Positions 1 through 5,971 of a stretch of DNA of 7,548 nt are shown one piece after another. The stretch lies in contig JACQHU010000015.1 in NCBI GenBank assembly GCA_016198805.1, forward strand, positions 1 to 7,548. The letters are read 5' to 3'. Position numbers and translations under genes: made by a program. Position 1 is the stretch's first letter, and each line of letters starts with the position of its first letter. This DNA is from Armatimonadota bacterium. GTDB lineage: Bacteria; Sysuimicrobiota; Sysuimicrobiia; Sysuimicrobiales; Humicultoraceae. The notes beneath the pieces are model-generated. The model was given only the letters and a program-made list of their open reading frames with translations. It was not told the DNA's origin and did not search any database.

Positions 1-655
1 CGCTGGCCGCCATGGCGATCTGCGTCGGCAGCGGCAGCTGTCCGGATCCGCCCAGTTCCTTAAAGAGGTTCTCGAACTGGGGGAGGATCACAATGGTCAT
101 GAAGAACAGGCCGCCCAGCGCCGCCATGGTCAGCAGGATGGGGTAGACCATCGCGGACTTGATCTTGGCGCGCAGGGCCTGCTCCTTTTCTAGAAAGGCG
201 GCGATGCGCTCCAGGACTTCGTCCAACACGCCGCCGGTCTCGCCGGCCTTGACCATGTTCACGTACAGGGACGAGAAGGCTTTGGGGTGCCGGGCCATGG
301 CGTCCGACAGCGGCCGGCCGGCCTCCACGTCGCTCCGGACCTGGGCGACGATCTGTTTGAGCCGCTTGTTGGACGACTGCTGCTCCAGGATCGACAGGGT
401 CCGGACCAGCGTGAGGCCGGAGTTCACCATGGTCGCGAACTGCCGGCTGAAGATGGCCAGGTCTTTGAGGCCGATGCCGAACAGCCCCTGGAGGGTCTGG
501 AAGACATCGGTCCGTTCCACCGTGCGCTCGAGGTTCGTGATGAAGAACCCCATGTCGCGCAGCCGCTCGACCACGATGGCGTCGTTGTCGGCCTCGATGA
601 CGCCAGAGATGATCCGGCCGGTGTGGTCTTTGGCGCTGTAGCGAAAGATCGCCAT
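1..655 (-). CDS. pilC: Type IV pilus inner-membrane platform protein PilC (GspF family), 3' end cut off by window
   Basis: PilC is the polytopic inner-membrane platform of the type IV pilus, on which the PilB and PilT motors act to insert or remove pilin. The reading frame is open for 218 codons to the window edge, about half of the usual 400 or so residues. The N-terminus MAIFRYSAKDHTGR and the following G(V)IEAD...A...L...G(F) pattern are typical of the family. The first cytoplasmic T2SSF domain is visible at about residues 65-190, with LAIFSRQFATMVNSGL, the VEAGRPLSDAM stretch and VKAGETGG. A hydrophobic first membrane segment follows at about residues 172-195 (MVYPILLTMAALGGLFFMTI). The ATG at 655 is preceded by AGGGGG with 9-nt spacing, and that site lies in the last codons of pilT. 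The gap to pilT is only 6 bases, so the two are almost certainly cotranscribed. The second half of the protein lies outside the window. Confidence 0.95.
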   Translation of the reverse strand, partial: MAIFRYSAKDHTGRIISGVIEADNDAIVVERLRDMGFFITNLERTVERTDVFQTLQGLFGIGLKDLAIFSRQFATMVNSGLTLVRTLSILEQQSSNKRLKQIVAQVRSDVEAGRPLSDAMARHPKAFSSLYVNMVKAGETGGVLDEVLERIAAFLEKEQALRAKIKSAMVYPILLTMAALGGLFFMTIVILPQFENLFKELGGSGQLPLPTQIAMAAS

Positions 656-661
656 GATCGC

Positions 662-1849
662 CTACCCCCTCACCGTGCGCACGAACGGTTCGGCCTCGCC
701 GCCGGCCTCGCGGATCATCTTGCGAAGCTCCTCGGGGTGAATCGCCCGGTTCAGCGCGTCCTCCAGCGTGATCATCTTGCGCAGGTACAGATCGCGCAAT
801 GCCTGGTCCATGGTCTGCATGCCCCGCTCGCCGCCCGTCTGGATGGCCGTTTCGATCTGATGGGTCTTGGCCTCCCGGATGAGGTTCCGGATCGCCGGCG
901 TGGCCAGCATCGCCTCGACGACCGGCACCCGCCCGATCTCCTCCAGCGACGGCCAGGCCTGCCCCGCGGTGGTCCCCAGGCGGGTCCGCGATCGGATCGG
1001 CTCATCGTTGTCCGCGCGGCCACGGTAGCGGGCGTTGGGCAGCAACTGCTGCGAAATGATCGCTTCGATGACCATGGACAGCTGGATGCGGACCTGCTGC
1101 TGCTGGTAGGGCGGAAACACGTCGATGATGCGGTCGATGGACTGCGCCGCGTTGGCCGTGTGCAGGGTGGCGAACACCAGGTGTCCGGTCTCGGCGATGG
1201 TCAGCGCGGCGCTGATGGTCTCCAGGTCACGCATCTCTCCGATAAGCACCACGTTGGGGTCTTCACGCAGCACCGCCCGCAGGGCATTGGGGAAGGACTG
1301 GGTGTCGAAGCCCAGTTCCCGCTGGTTCACGATGCTCTTCTTGTGCTGGTGCAGGTACTCGATGGGGTCCTCGACGGTCACGATGTGGCAACTGCGCTCG
1401 GAGTTGATGAAGTCGATCATCGACGCCAGCGAGGTGGACTTGCCATGGCCGGTCGGCCCGGTGACCAGCATCAGCCCGCGGGCCTTCCGCGTCAGGTCCT
1501 TCAGGATCGGCGGCAGGTTCAGGGCCTCGATGGACGGGATGGACATGGGGATGACGCGGGTGGCGACGCCCACCGCGCCCCGCTGCCGGTAGATGTTGAC
1601 CCGGAACCGGCCCAGGCCAGGCACGCCGTAGGACAGGTCCAGCTCCCAGAACTTCTCGAACTTTTGCTTCTGGAACGTATTGAGCATGCTGTACGCGAGC
1701 TGGAAGGTGTCCTCGGGGGTGAGCACATCGTACTGCTCCATGGGGGTCAGCCGCCCCCAGACGCGCATGGTCGGCTTGATGCCCGAGGTCAGGTGGAGGT
1801 CGGAGGCCTGGGCGGCCACCACTTCTCGCAAGAGGTCGTCGATGTGCAT
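662..1849 (-). CDS. pilT: Type IV pilus retraction ATPase PilT
   Basis: This 395-residue hexameric cytoplasmic ATPase of the PilT/GspE secretion family drives pilus depolymerisation and so twitching motility and DNA uptake. Family landmarks in order are the N-terminal MHIDDLLREVVAAQASDLHL, Walker A GPTGHGKST (131-139, with His where Ser is usual), the Asp box HIVTVEDPIEY (155-165), Walker B VVLIGEMRDLET (200-211), the His box TGHLVFATLHT (221-231) and AIRNLIRE (319-326), the PilT-specific retraction motif. The protein is longer than the usual 345-370 residues. The excess sits at about residues 272-305, between SQQLLP and GRVPVVEAML, as a polar Arg-rich insertion. I chose ATG 1849 because it begins the conserved N-terminus and follows a GGGGGAG ribosome binding site. 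The frame stays open upstream into pilB, but that part translates to low-complexity Arg/Gly sequence. It lies 17 bases after pilB and 6 before pilC. Confidence 0.96.
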   Translation of the reverse strand: MHIDDLLREVVAAQASDLHLTSGIKPTMRVWGRLTPMEQYDVLTPEDTFQLAYSMLNTFQKQKFEKFWELDLSYGVPGLGRFRVNIYRQRGAVGVATRVIPMSIPSIEALNLPPILKDLTRKARGLMLVTGPTGHGKSTSLASMIDFINSERSCHIVTVEDPIEYLHQHKKSIVNQRELGFDTQSFPNALRAVLREDPNVVLIGEMRDLETISAALTIAETGHLVFATLHTANAAQSIDRIIDVFPPYQQQQVRIQLSMVIEAIISQQLLPNARYRGRADNDEPIRSRTRLGTTAGQAWPSLEEIGRVPVVEAMLATPAIRNLIREAKTHQIETAIQTGGERGMQTMDQALRDLYLRKMITLEDALNRAIHPEELRKMIREAGGEAEPFVRTVRG

Positions 1850-1866
1850 CCTGTGCTCCCCCCCGG

Positions 1867-3576
1867 TCACTCGACGAAGACGACGCGCAGCATCTCTTCC
1901 AGCGACGTGACACCGGCCAGCACCTTGGCGACGCCGTCCTGCTGCAGGGCGCGCATCCCGGCGGCCACCGCCGCCCGCTTCAGCACGTCCGCAGGCACCT
2001 GCTTCACCACCAGCGCGCGCGACTCGTCGTCCAGAATCATGATCTCGAACAGACCCAGGCGGCCCTTGTACCCGATGTTGTTGCAGGCCTCGCACCCCCT
2101 GGCGCGATAGATCTGCGGCGGCGGATCATCCGGCCCGGCCAGGCCGTAGCGGGTCACGACCTCCTCGGGCGGCGCATACGGCTCCCGGCACCGCGGGCAG
2201 AGCACCCGGATCAGGCGTTGGGCCACGACCCCGATGACCGATGACGAGACCAGGAACGGCTCCACGCCCATGTCGACCAGGCGGGTGACGGCGCCGGGCG
2301 CGTCGTTGGTGTGCAGGGTTGACAGGACCAGATGCCCGGTCAGCGCGGCGTGGATGGCAATCCGGGCCGTCTCCTCATCGCGGATCTCCCCCACCATGAT
2401 AATGTCAGGGTCCTGACGGAGGAAGGACCGCAGGCCGTTGGCAAAGGTGAGTCCGGCCTTGGGGTTGATCTGGACCTGGCTGATCCCGCTCAACTGATAT
2501 TCCACCGGGTCTTCAATCGTGATGATGTTCACCTCGGTCTTGTTGATGCGGTTGAGGATGGCATACAGGCTGGTGGTCTTCCCGCTGCCGGTCGGGCCGG
2601 TGATCAGGATGATCCCGTACGGCTTGGTGATGAGCGACTCGAACCGCGGGAAATCGGGCTCCAGCAGCCCGAGCTTGTCGATGCCCACCAGGGCGGCGCG
2701 CTTGTCCAGGATGCGCATCACGACCTTCTCCCCGAAGACGGTCGGCACCGTCGAGACGCGCAGGTCGATCTCGCGGCCGTCCACGCGGAGTTCGATGCGG
2801 CCGTCCTGCGGCACGCGCCGCTCGGCGATGTTCATGCTCGCCATGATCTTGATCCGGCTCACCGCAGCCGCCTGGACGTGCTTGGGGGCGCTCATGACAT
2901 TATACAGCGTGCCGTCGATGCGGTAGCGGATGCGGAGCCGGGTCTCCTGCGGCTCGACGTGGATGTCGCTGGCGCCCTGGCGGACCGCCTGCACCAGCAT
3001 GAGGTTCACCAGACGCACCACCGGGGCGTCTTCGACGATCTCGCGCAGCCTGTCGAGCCCGGGCTCCTCTTCCCCCACCGTGGCGGGCCGGATCTCCTGA
3101 ATGACCTGATCCAGCGAACTCTCCAAGGCCGGGTACTGGTTGACGACGTGTTGGAAGCCTTCCTGGGTGATGACGGCCGGAATGAGGTCGCGCTCGACGA
3201 CGCGCCGGATGTCATCCAACGCCACCACGTCGAGCGGATCGACCATGCCCAGGACCAGGTCGTCGTCGTCGGTGCGCACGGGGATGGCCTGGTAGCGCCG
3301 GATCAACGCCTCGGGCAGCATGGTCAGGACGTCTTCCGGGATGGTCACCGTCTGAAGGTGGACGTACTCCAGCCCCAGCTGGCTGGCGATGGCCTTGGCG
3401 ATGGCGTCCTGGGTGGCCAGGCCCAGTGTCACCAGGACCTTCCCCAGCCGGTCGCCGGTGACGCCCTGCGCCTGCAGCGCCTGTTCCAGCTGCGCCGGCG
3501 TGATCAACCCGGCCTCGACCAGGACCTCACCCAGCCGAATTTTGCGGCGGGTGGCAATGCCCTTAGAGGGTCTCAT
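1867..3576 (-). CDS. pilB: Type IV pilus assembly (extension) ATPase PilB with MshEN c-di-GMP-binding-type N-terminus
   Basis: PilB is the cytoplasmic hexameric motor that powers pilin polymerisation on the PilC platform. This copy is full length at 569 residues. An MshEN-type N-terminal domain spans about residues 14-145, with tandem motifs at 14-37 (RLG..LVEAGLI....L..AL..Q) and 43-66 (RLG..LVTLGLA.......I..Q). Both keep the leading Arg-Leu-Gly, so c-di-GMP binding is plausible by family knowledge. The N2 and ATPase core follow: GASDIHVEP (201-209), Walker A GPTGSGKTT (327-335), the Asp box IITIEDPVEY (351-360), Walker B DIIMVGEIRDEET (391-403) and the His box TGHLVLSTLHTND (413-425). The zinc-binding tetracysteine is present as CPRC (460-463) and CEAC (495-498). 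The start ATG 3576 overlaps the preceding small gene by 14 bases and has GGAG only 4 nt upstream, so reinitiation or coupling is likely. Confidence 0.97.
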   Translation of the reverse strand: MRPSKGIATRRKIRLGEVLVEAGLITPAQLEQALQAQGVTGDRLGKVLVTLGLATQDAIAKAIASQLGLEYVHLQTVTIPEDVLTMLPEALIRRYQAIPVRTDDDDLVLGMVDPLDVVALDDIRRVVERDLIPAVITQEGFQHVVNQYPALESSLDQVIQEIRPATVGEEEPGLDRLREIVEDAPVVRLVNLMLVQAVRQGASDIHVEPQETRLRIRYRIDGTLYNVMSAPKHVQAAAVSRIKIMASMNIAERRVPQDGRIELRVDGREIDLRVSTVPTVFGEKVVMRILDKRAALVGIDKLGLLEPDFPRFESLITKPYGIILITGPTGSGKTTSLYAILNRINKTEVNIITIEDPVEYQLSGISQVQINPKAGLTFANGLRSFLRQDPDIIMVGEIRDEETARIAIHAALTGHLVLSTLHTNDAPGAVTRLVDMGVEPFLVSSSVIGVVAQRLIRVLCPRCREPYAPPEEVVTRYGLAGPDDPPPQIYRARGCEACNNIGYKGRLGLFEIMILDDESRALVVKQVPADVLKRAAVAAGMRALQQDGVAKVLAGVTSLEEMLRVVFVE

Positions 3577-3805
3577 GACGCTCCATCATCATGACGACAT
3601 GCGCCTTGTGCACCAGTACCACGTTCGTCTCGTACAGAAGCCGCCCGTCCAGCGAAAAGACCCGCGCCGACGTGATGGGCAGGAAGTCCTTCGCCGCGTT
3701 CAGCCGATCCGAGAGCCGCGCCGTCGCGGGGAGGTGCAGGTCGCCCTCGATACGATGATGCGGCGTGAACAAAATGACCTGCTCACGGTCTAATTCGACC
3801 TTCAT
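3563..3805 (-). CDS. Small conserved-looking hypothetical protein (80 aa) between merR-like gene and pilB
   Basis: The function is not known to me. The 80-residue product begins MKVELDREQVILFTPHHRIEGDLHLP and contains RLSDRLN (30-36), DFLPIT (40-45) and ARVFSLDGRLLYE (47-59). It has no membrane segment, signal peptide or cysteine. The alternation suggests a small beta-rich fold, possibly barrel-like, with a short helix at RLSDRLNAAKD; this is inference. It resembles an uncharacterised family, perhaps the one called DUF6812, but I cannot confirm that. The ATG at 3805 forms an ATGA overlap with the merR-like stop codon. It has GGGGAG with 7-nt spacing (3813-3818), which supports this start over an upstream in-frame extension. 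Its last 14 bases overlap pilB, so translation is probably coupled to the pilus motor gene and the product may act with PilB. Confidence 0.8.
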   Translation of the reverse strand: MKVELDREQVILFTPHHRIEGDLHLPATARLSDRLNAAKDFLPITSARVFSLDGRLLYETNVVLVHKAHVVMMMERHETL

Positions 3806-4083
3806 CGGCCGGCTCCCCGCCCCTCGGTGGCCAGCTCCACCTGCAGCGCGCTCTGTACCAGACGCTGGATCCCCTTCAGGCTCATGCCCCGATCCACCAT
3901 GGCCTTCACCCACCTGATGCGCTCCACATCTTCTTCGCTATACAGGCGATGGCCGCCGCCGGTTCGCGCCGGGGACAGGAGGTTGTACTGGTCCTCCCAC
4001 GCCCGGATGCGGCGCGGGTTGACCCCGGTCAACTGCGCCACCGTGCGAATAGGATAGATGGGCGCGCGCCTGTCGACAATCAT
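3802..4083 (-). CDS. Short MerR-family transcriptional regulator (DNA-binding domain only)
   Basis: This 93-residue protein consists almost wholly of a MerR-type winged helix-turn-helix. The HTH spans about residues 11-31 (YPIRTVAQLTGVNPRRIRAWE) and the wing is TGGGHRLYSEEDV (41-53). A following helix carries IRWVKAMVDRGMSLKGIQRLV (56-76). The RAWE...LLSPART.GGHRLYSE pattern resembles the DNA-binding half of CarH/LitR/MlrA-type regulators. Those usually carry a C-terminal cobalamin or other sensory domain, and none is present here, nor is there a metal-binding cysteine loop. The product may therefore be constitutively DNA-binding, or sense through a partner such as a neighbouring operon product. 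The ATG at 4083 overlaps the preceding stop as ATGA and is preceded by a G-rich GGGGGGGAAG site. Its own stop overlaps the next start in the same way. A likely target is the divergent region 5655-5971, by inference only. Confidence 0.9.
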   Translation of the reverse strand: MIVDRRAPIYPIRTVAQLTGVNPRRIRAWEDQYNLLSPARTGGGHRLYSEEDVERIRWVKAMVDRGMSLKGIQRLVQSALQVELATEGRGAGR

Positions 4084-5654
4084 CGGCTTCCCCCCCCATT
4101 GGCCCCCGCACGCTGCGCACCGGCGTAGTCGCGCGCCGGACCGAAGCCGTGTTCGCGCAGGTACGTGTAGATTTCTTGCAGTTTGGAGAACCCGTGGAAA
4201 TCGGGACGGTACTCGGCCTCCAGCTTGTAGTCCAGTTCCACAAACTTGTTCAGGGTCACGAAGAACGCGTACTGGACGATATTCGATGGCGACTCCGGCG
4301 CGTCCCGGTTCTTGTCAATGAACAGGTTGACGATGTCCACCTTCGGCAGTTCCCCTGTGGGGATCCCCTCGGCCTTGGCACGGCTCTCAATCAGCTGTCG
4401 GAGGTCGTGGGTCGCCTTCCAGTCTTTGGCCAGCACCATGGCGACATCCAGATCATACTCGAGATCCCCGCTCCCCATACTATGGTGCATGGTCGGTCGG
4501 TTAAACGGGTTGAAGATCTCGGCGTCTTCCGCCGGCCGCTCATCCAGCCGACATCCTTCCTTGTCCAGCGGCGAGATCGCAAAGATTGGACAGTTCAACT
4601 CCAGGCTCAGCTCGGCCAGTTCGGTCGAGATCTGGTCGGTCCTGGCCTTCCAGTCTTCGACGTAATCGGCCAGCGGGATCTTCTGCAGGTAATCGAAGAA
4701 CACCGCGATCTCCTGCGTCTGAAACTCCTGCATCAGATTATGGGCGTGGGCCCGGATCCGGTCCAGCGTGTCTTTGCGGCCGGCCTCGACCAGGTGCACG
4801 TAGGGCGCGTACCGCGCGAGGGCTCCCCTGGCTGACACCAGATGCTCGCCCACGGGTTGACCCGACGGGTCAACGCCGGCCAGGATCGCGGTCGGGTTGA
4901 TCCCGGTTTCCTTCGCGATGAGCCGCGCCGCCAGCACGCGCCGGGTCTGTTCCCACGTGTAGTAGAGGACGGGGATCCGGTGATTGGTAGCGACGTGCAC
5001 GGCCAGATCCAACGCAAGATTGGTCTTGCCGCGCCGCGGCGCGCCCGCCAGTCCGTAGTAGAACCCTCTCCGGAGCCCCGACAGCAGGGTGTTCAGACGG
5101 TCAAAGGGACTGATCGAGTAGCCGAGGATGCCGTCAGTGACGGTCTCGCGCCGACCGGTGATAAGCGGGGCGAAGGCCTCGGCGATGGCCTGCACCTGGC
5201 GCCGCACGCGCCGGCGCTGGATTTCCAGCAGCCGGCGGATGGCGTCGGTCGTGAACTGCATGATGTCGGCCTGTTGCTGGTCCTCGCGGTAGAGGTAGCT
5301 GCCGATGGCCTCGTAGACCTGACCGAGGAGTTCCCGGCTCTCCTGGGCTTTGAGGACCCCGATCTGCGCCACCACCTGACCGGCATCCAGCGGCGGGAGC
5401 TGGAACACCGACGCCAGGTAGCGGTCCATCTCGGGCGTCATGAAGCCGCGGTCGGCAAGATGGGCTCGCAGGGTGGATTCATCCAGGACGGTCCCGGGCG
5501 TGGCCCACAGCTCCATAATGACCTTGCCGAGCCGACGGGCGAGCGGAGACGGCAGTTGGTCGGTGTGAAAGCCCTCGTTGACCGCGATGGTGACCAGATG
5601 TCGATCGCGCAGGAAGCCGGACAGGAGCCGAACTTCGGTCTGATACAGATCCAC
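4080..5654 (-). CDS. DnaB-like RecA-fold ATPase, first gene of the pilus operon; probably not the replicative helicase
   Basis: This 524-residue protein has the architecture of a DnaB-family hexameric helicase. A divergent N-terminal helical domain (about 1-90) begins DLYQTEVRLLSGFL. A linker rich in Gln and Arg (about 125-165) leads into the RecA core. Core landmarks are Walker A GAPRRGKT (204-211), a candidate catalytic Glu in YYTWEQ (235), Walker B FFDYLQ (319-324), an H4-like region GSGDLEYDLDVAMVL (394-408) and IDKNRDAP (446-453), matching DnaB's K-x-R arginine-finger segment. H3 reads AISPL where DnaB has SQL, so the usual Gln is missing. A tail of about 45 residues beyond the DnaB core ends in Gly/Ala-rich sequence. 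I chose GTG 5654 because GGAGGG lies 9 nt upstream; the in-frame GTG at 5684 has no such site. It overlaps the merR-like gene by ATGA. Its role in pilus biology is unknown to me. DNA uptake or remodelling, or a co-opted motor, are possibilities. Confidence 0.85.
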   Translation of the reverse strand: MDLYQTEVRLLSGFLRDRHLVTIAVNEGFHTDQLPSPLARRLGKVIMELWATPGTVLDESTLRAHLADRGFMTPEMDRYLASVFQLPPLDAGQVVAQIGVLKAQESRELLGQVYEAIGSYLYREDQQQADIMQFTTDAIRRLLEIQRRRVRRQVQAIAEAFAPLITGRRETVTDGILGYSISPFDRLNTLLSGLRRGFYYGLAGAPRRGKTNLALDLAVHVATNHRIPVLYYTWEQTRRVLAARLIAKETGINPTAILAGVDPSGQPVGEHLVSARGALARYAPYVHLVEAGRKDTLDRIRAHAHNLMQEFQTQEIAVFFDYLQKIPLADYVEDWKARTDQISTELAELSLELNCPIFAISPLDKEGCRLDERPAEDAEIFNPFNRPTMHHSMGSGDLEYDLDVAMVLAKDWKATHDLRQLIESRAKAEGIPTGELPKVDIVNLFIDKNRDAPESPSNIVQYAFFVTLNKFVELDYKLEAEYRPDFHGFSKLQEIYTYLREHGFGPARDYAGAQRAGANGGGSR

Positions 5655-5663
5655 GGTGCACGA

Positions 5664-5669
5664 CCCTCC
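5664..5669 (-). promoter_or_regulatory. Ribosome binding site fixing the GTG start of the DnaB-like gene
   Basis: GGAGGG on the minus strand lies 9 nt before the GTG at 5654. It is the strongest Shine-Dalgarno match upstream of this gene. The alternative in-frame GTG at 5684 has no purine-rich site, so the shorter product is preferred. The site abuts the 3' arm of the hairpin at 5670-5721. Confidence 0.7.
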
Positions 5670-5721
5670 GGTTCCCCCGATCACGCAGGGTGCGCGTCAG
5701 CCGGCTCCCTCCGGGGGAACC
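5670..5721 (-). promoter_or_regulatory. Potential leader hairpin directly upstream of the DnaB-like gene's ribosome binding site
   Basis: On the minus strand GGTTCCCCC (5721-5713) and GGGGGAACC (5678-5670) are perfect 9-bp complementary arms. They enclose 34 nt that include the self-complementary AGCCGGCT and an inner ACGC/GCGT pair. The 3' arm ends immediately before the GGAGGG ribosome binding site, so folding could limit or position ribosome access. The stem is seen in the sequence; its regulatory role is inferred. There is no U-run after it, so it does not look like an intrinsic terminator. Confidence 0.4.
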
Positions 5722-5815
5722 CGTGGCTGTCGCGGCTCCACGCGGGCCGGTCGTCTGGGAAAACTTCCTCCGAACCTCTTTCTACTTTGGCTTGCGCCGT
5801 GCCCAACCTTGTGTC

Positions 5816-5843
5816 ATTGTGGTCGAAATCTTCGGACGGGCAA
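5816..5843 (-). promoter_or_regulatory. Weak candidate promoter for the minus-strand pilus operon
   Basis: On the minus strand TTGCCC (5843-5838; 4 of 6 to the -35 consensus) is followed after 16 nt by CACAAT (5821-5816; 4 of 6 to the -10 consensus). This would start transcription near 5809 and give a leader of about 150 nt containing the hairpin at 5670-5721. A second -35-like TTGACC (5901-5896) lies 19 nt before ACTAGT. Neither is strong. Confidence 0.25.
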
Positions 5844-5850
5844 GTCAGAA

Positions 5851-5938
5851 TATGCCCAGAAGTTTGTGGCACTAGTCCCACCGGCGCAGATCCCAGGTCA
5901 AACGGGGAGACGCCGCATTTTCGCTGTTCTTGGGCATA
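5851..5938. repeat. Spaced 8-bp inverted repeat TATGCCCA / TGGGCATA
   Basis: TATGCCCA at 5851-5858 is exactly complementary in reverse to TGGGCATA at 5931-5938. Similarity continues outward into GAA/TTC. The core TGCCCA recurs at 5800-5805. The arms flank the palindrome at 5866-5881, with 72 nt between them. They could be paired regulator sites or chance. No function is established. Confidence 0.35.
5866..5881. promoter_or_regulatory. Candidate operator: 16-bp near-palindrome GTGGcACTAGTcCCAC
   Basis: GTGGCACTAGTCCCAC is self-complementary at 14 of 16 positions, with only the symmetric C/C pair mismatched. It lies in the divergent intergenic region, as expected of a dimeric regulator's binding site. 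The operon encodes a MerR-type protein, which makes that protein a natural candidate ligand. The link is inference, as no known MerR operator was matched. Confidence 0.4.
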
Positions 5939-5950
5939 ACTAGAGTATCC

Positions 5951-5955
5951 GGAGG
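5951..5955 (+). promoter_or_regulatory. Possible ribosome binding site of the TPR-PilB-like gene, unusually distant
   Basis: GGAGG is the only good Shine-Dalgarno match upstream of ATG 5972, but the 16-nt spacing is about twice the usual. No in-frame ATG or GTG lies closer to it. Either initiation here is inefficient or the true start differs; the TPR region argues against a start far downstream. Confidence 0.4.
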
Positions 5956-5971
5956 CAGATACCCCAGCCCG

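Larger units (their letters stand above)
5655..5971. other. Divergent intergenic region between the pilus operon and the TPR-PilB-like gene
   Basis: These 317 bases separate two divergent transcription units and should carry both promoters. I see no convincing gene here: short frames on either strand lack ribosome binding sites and recognisable protein features. Base composition is less GC-rich than the flanking genes, notably at 5761-5870 and 5915-5950. The regulatory candidates inside are listed separately. No strong plus-strand promoter was found; TCGAAA (5823-5828) with CAGAAT (5846-5851), 17 nt apart, is the best weak pair. Confidence 0.7.

Noticed and set aside
1850..2095. N-terminal extension of PilT to an upstream in-frame start inside pilB
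   Set aside because: The extension reads as Arg/Gly/Ala-rich shadow of pilB. ATG 1849 has a strong ribosome binding site and begins the conserved PilT N-terminus.
287..2110. Long plus-strand open frame of 607 codons opposite pilC, pilT and the end of pilB
   Set aside because: It is antisense to recognised genes, has low-complexity Gly/Asp/His/Leu composition, and arises from GC-rich third-position bias.
2332..3594. Plus-strand open frame of 420 codons opposite pilB
   Set aside because: It lies wholly antisense to an intact PilB with all motifs, and shows no recognisable domain.
4080..5654. Calling the DnaB-like protein the replicative helicase DnaB
   Set aside because: It has a divergent N-terminal domain, lacks the H3 Gln, carries an extra C-terminal tail and is embedded in a pilus operon, all of which argue against it.
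5655..5684. Upstream GTG start for the DnaB-like protein at 5684
   Set aside because: It has no ribosome binding site, whereas GTG 5654 has GGAGGG at 9 nt. The ten extra residues are Gly/Thr-rich and unlike the family.
5681..5881. 66-codon minus-strand frame in the intergenic region, a possible leader peptide
   Set aside because: It begins with GTG, has no ribosome binding site and shows no recognisable motif. Overlap of its stop with the next in-frame GTG is suggestive but not enough.
5867..5882. TGGCAC as the -24 element of a sigma-54 promoter, which often controls pilus genes
   Set aside because: The expected GC of the -12 element (TTGC) is absent at the right distance; the sequence there is CCACC.
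4842..5939. Plus-strand open frame of 365 codons opposite the DnaB-like gene and into the intergenic region
   Set aside because: It is antisense to a protein with clear ATPase motifs, has a composition typical of a reverse-strand shadow, and lacks a ribosome binding site.
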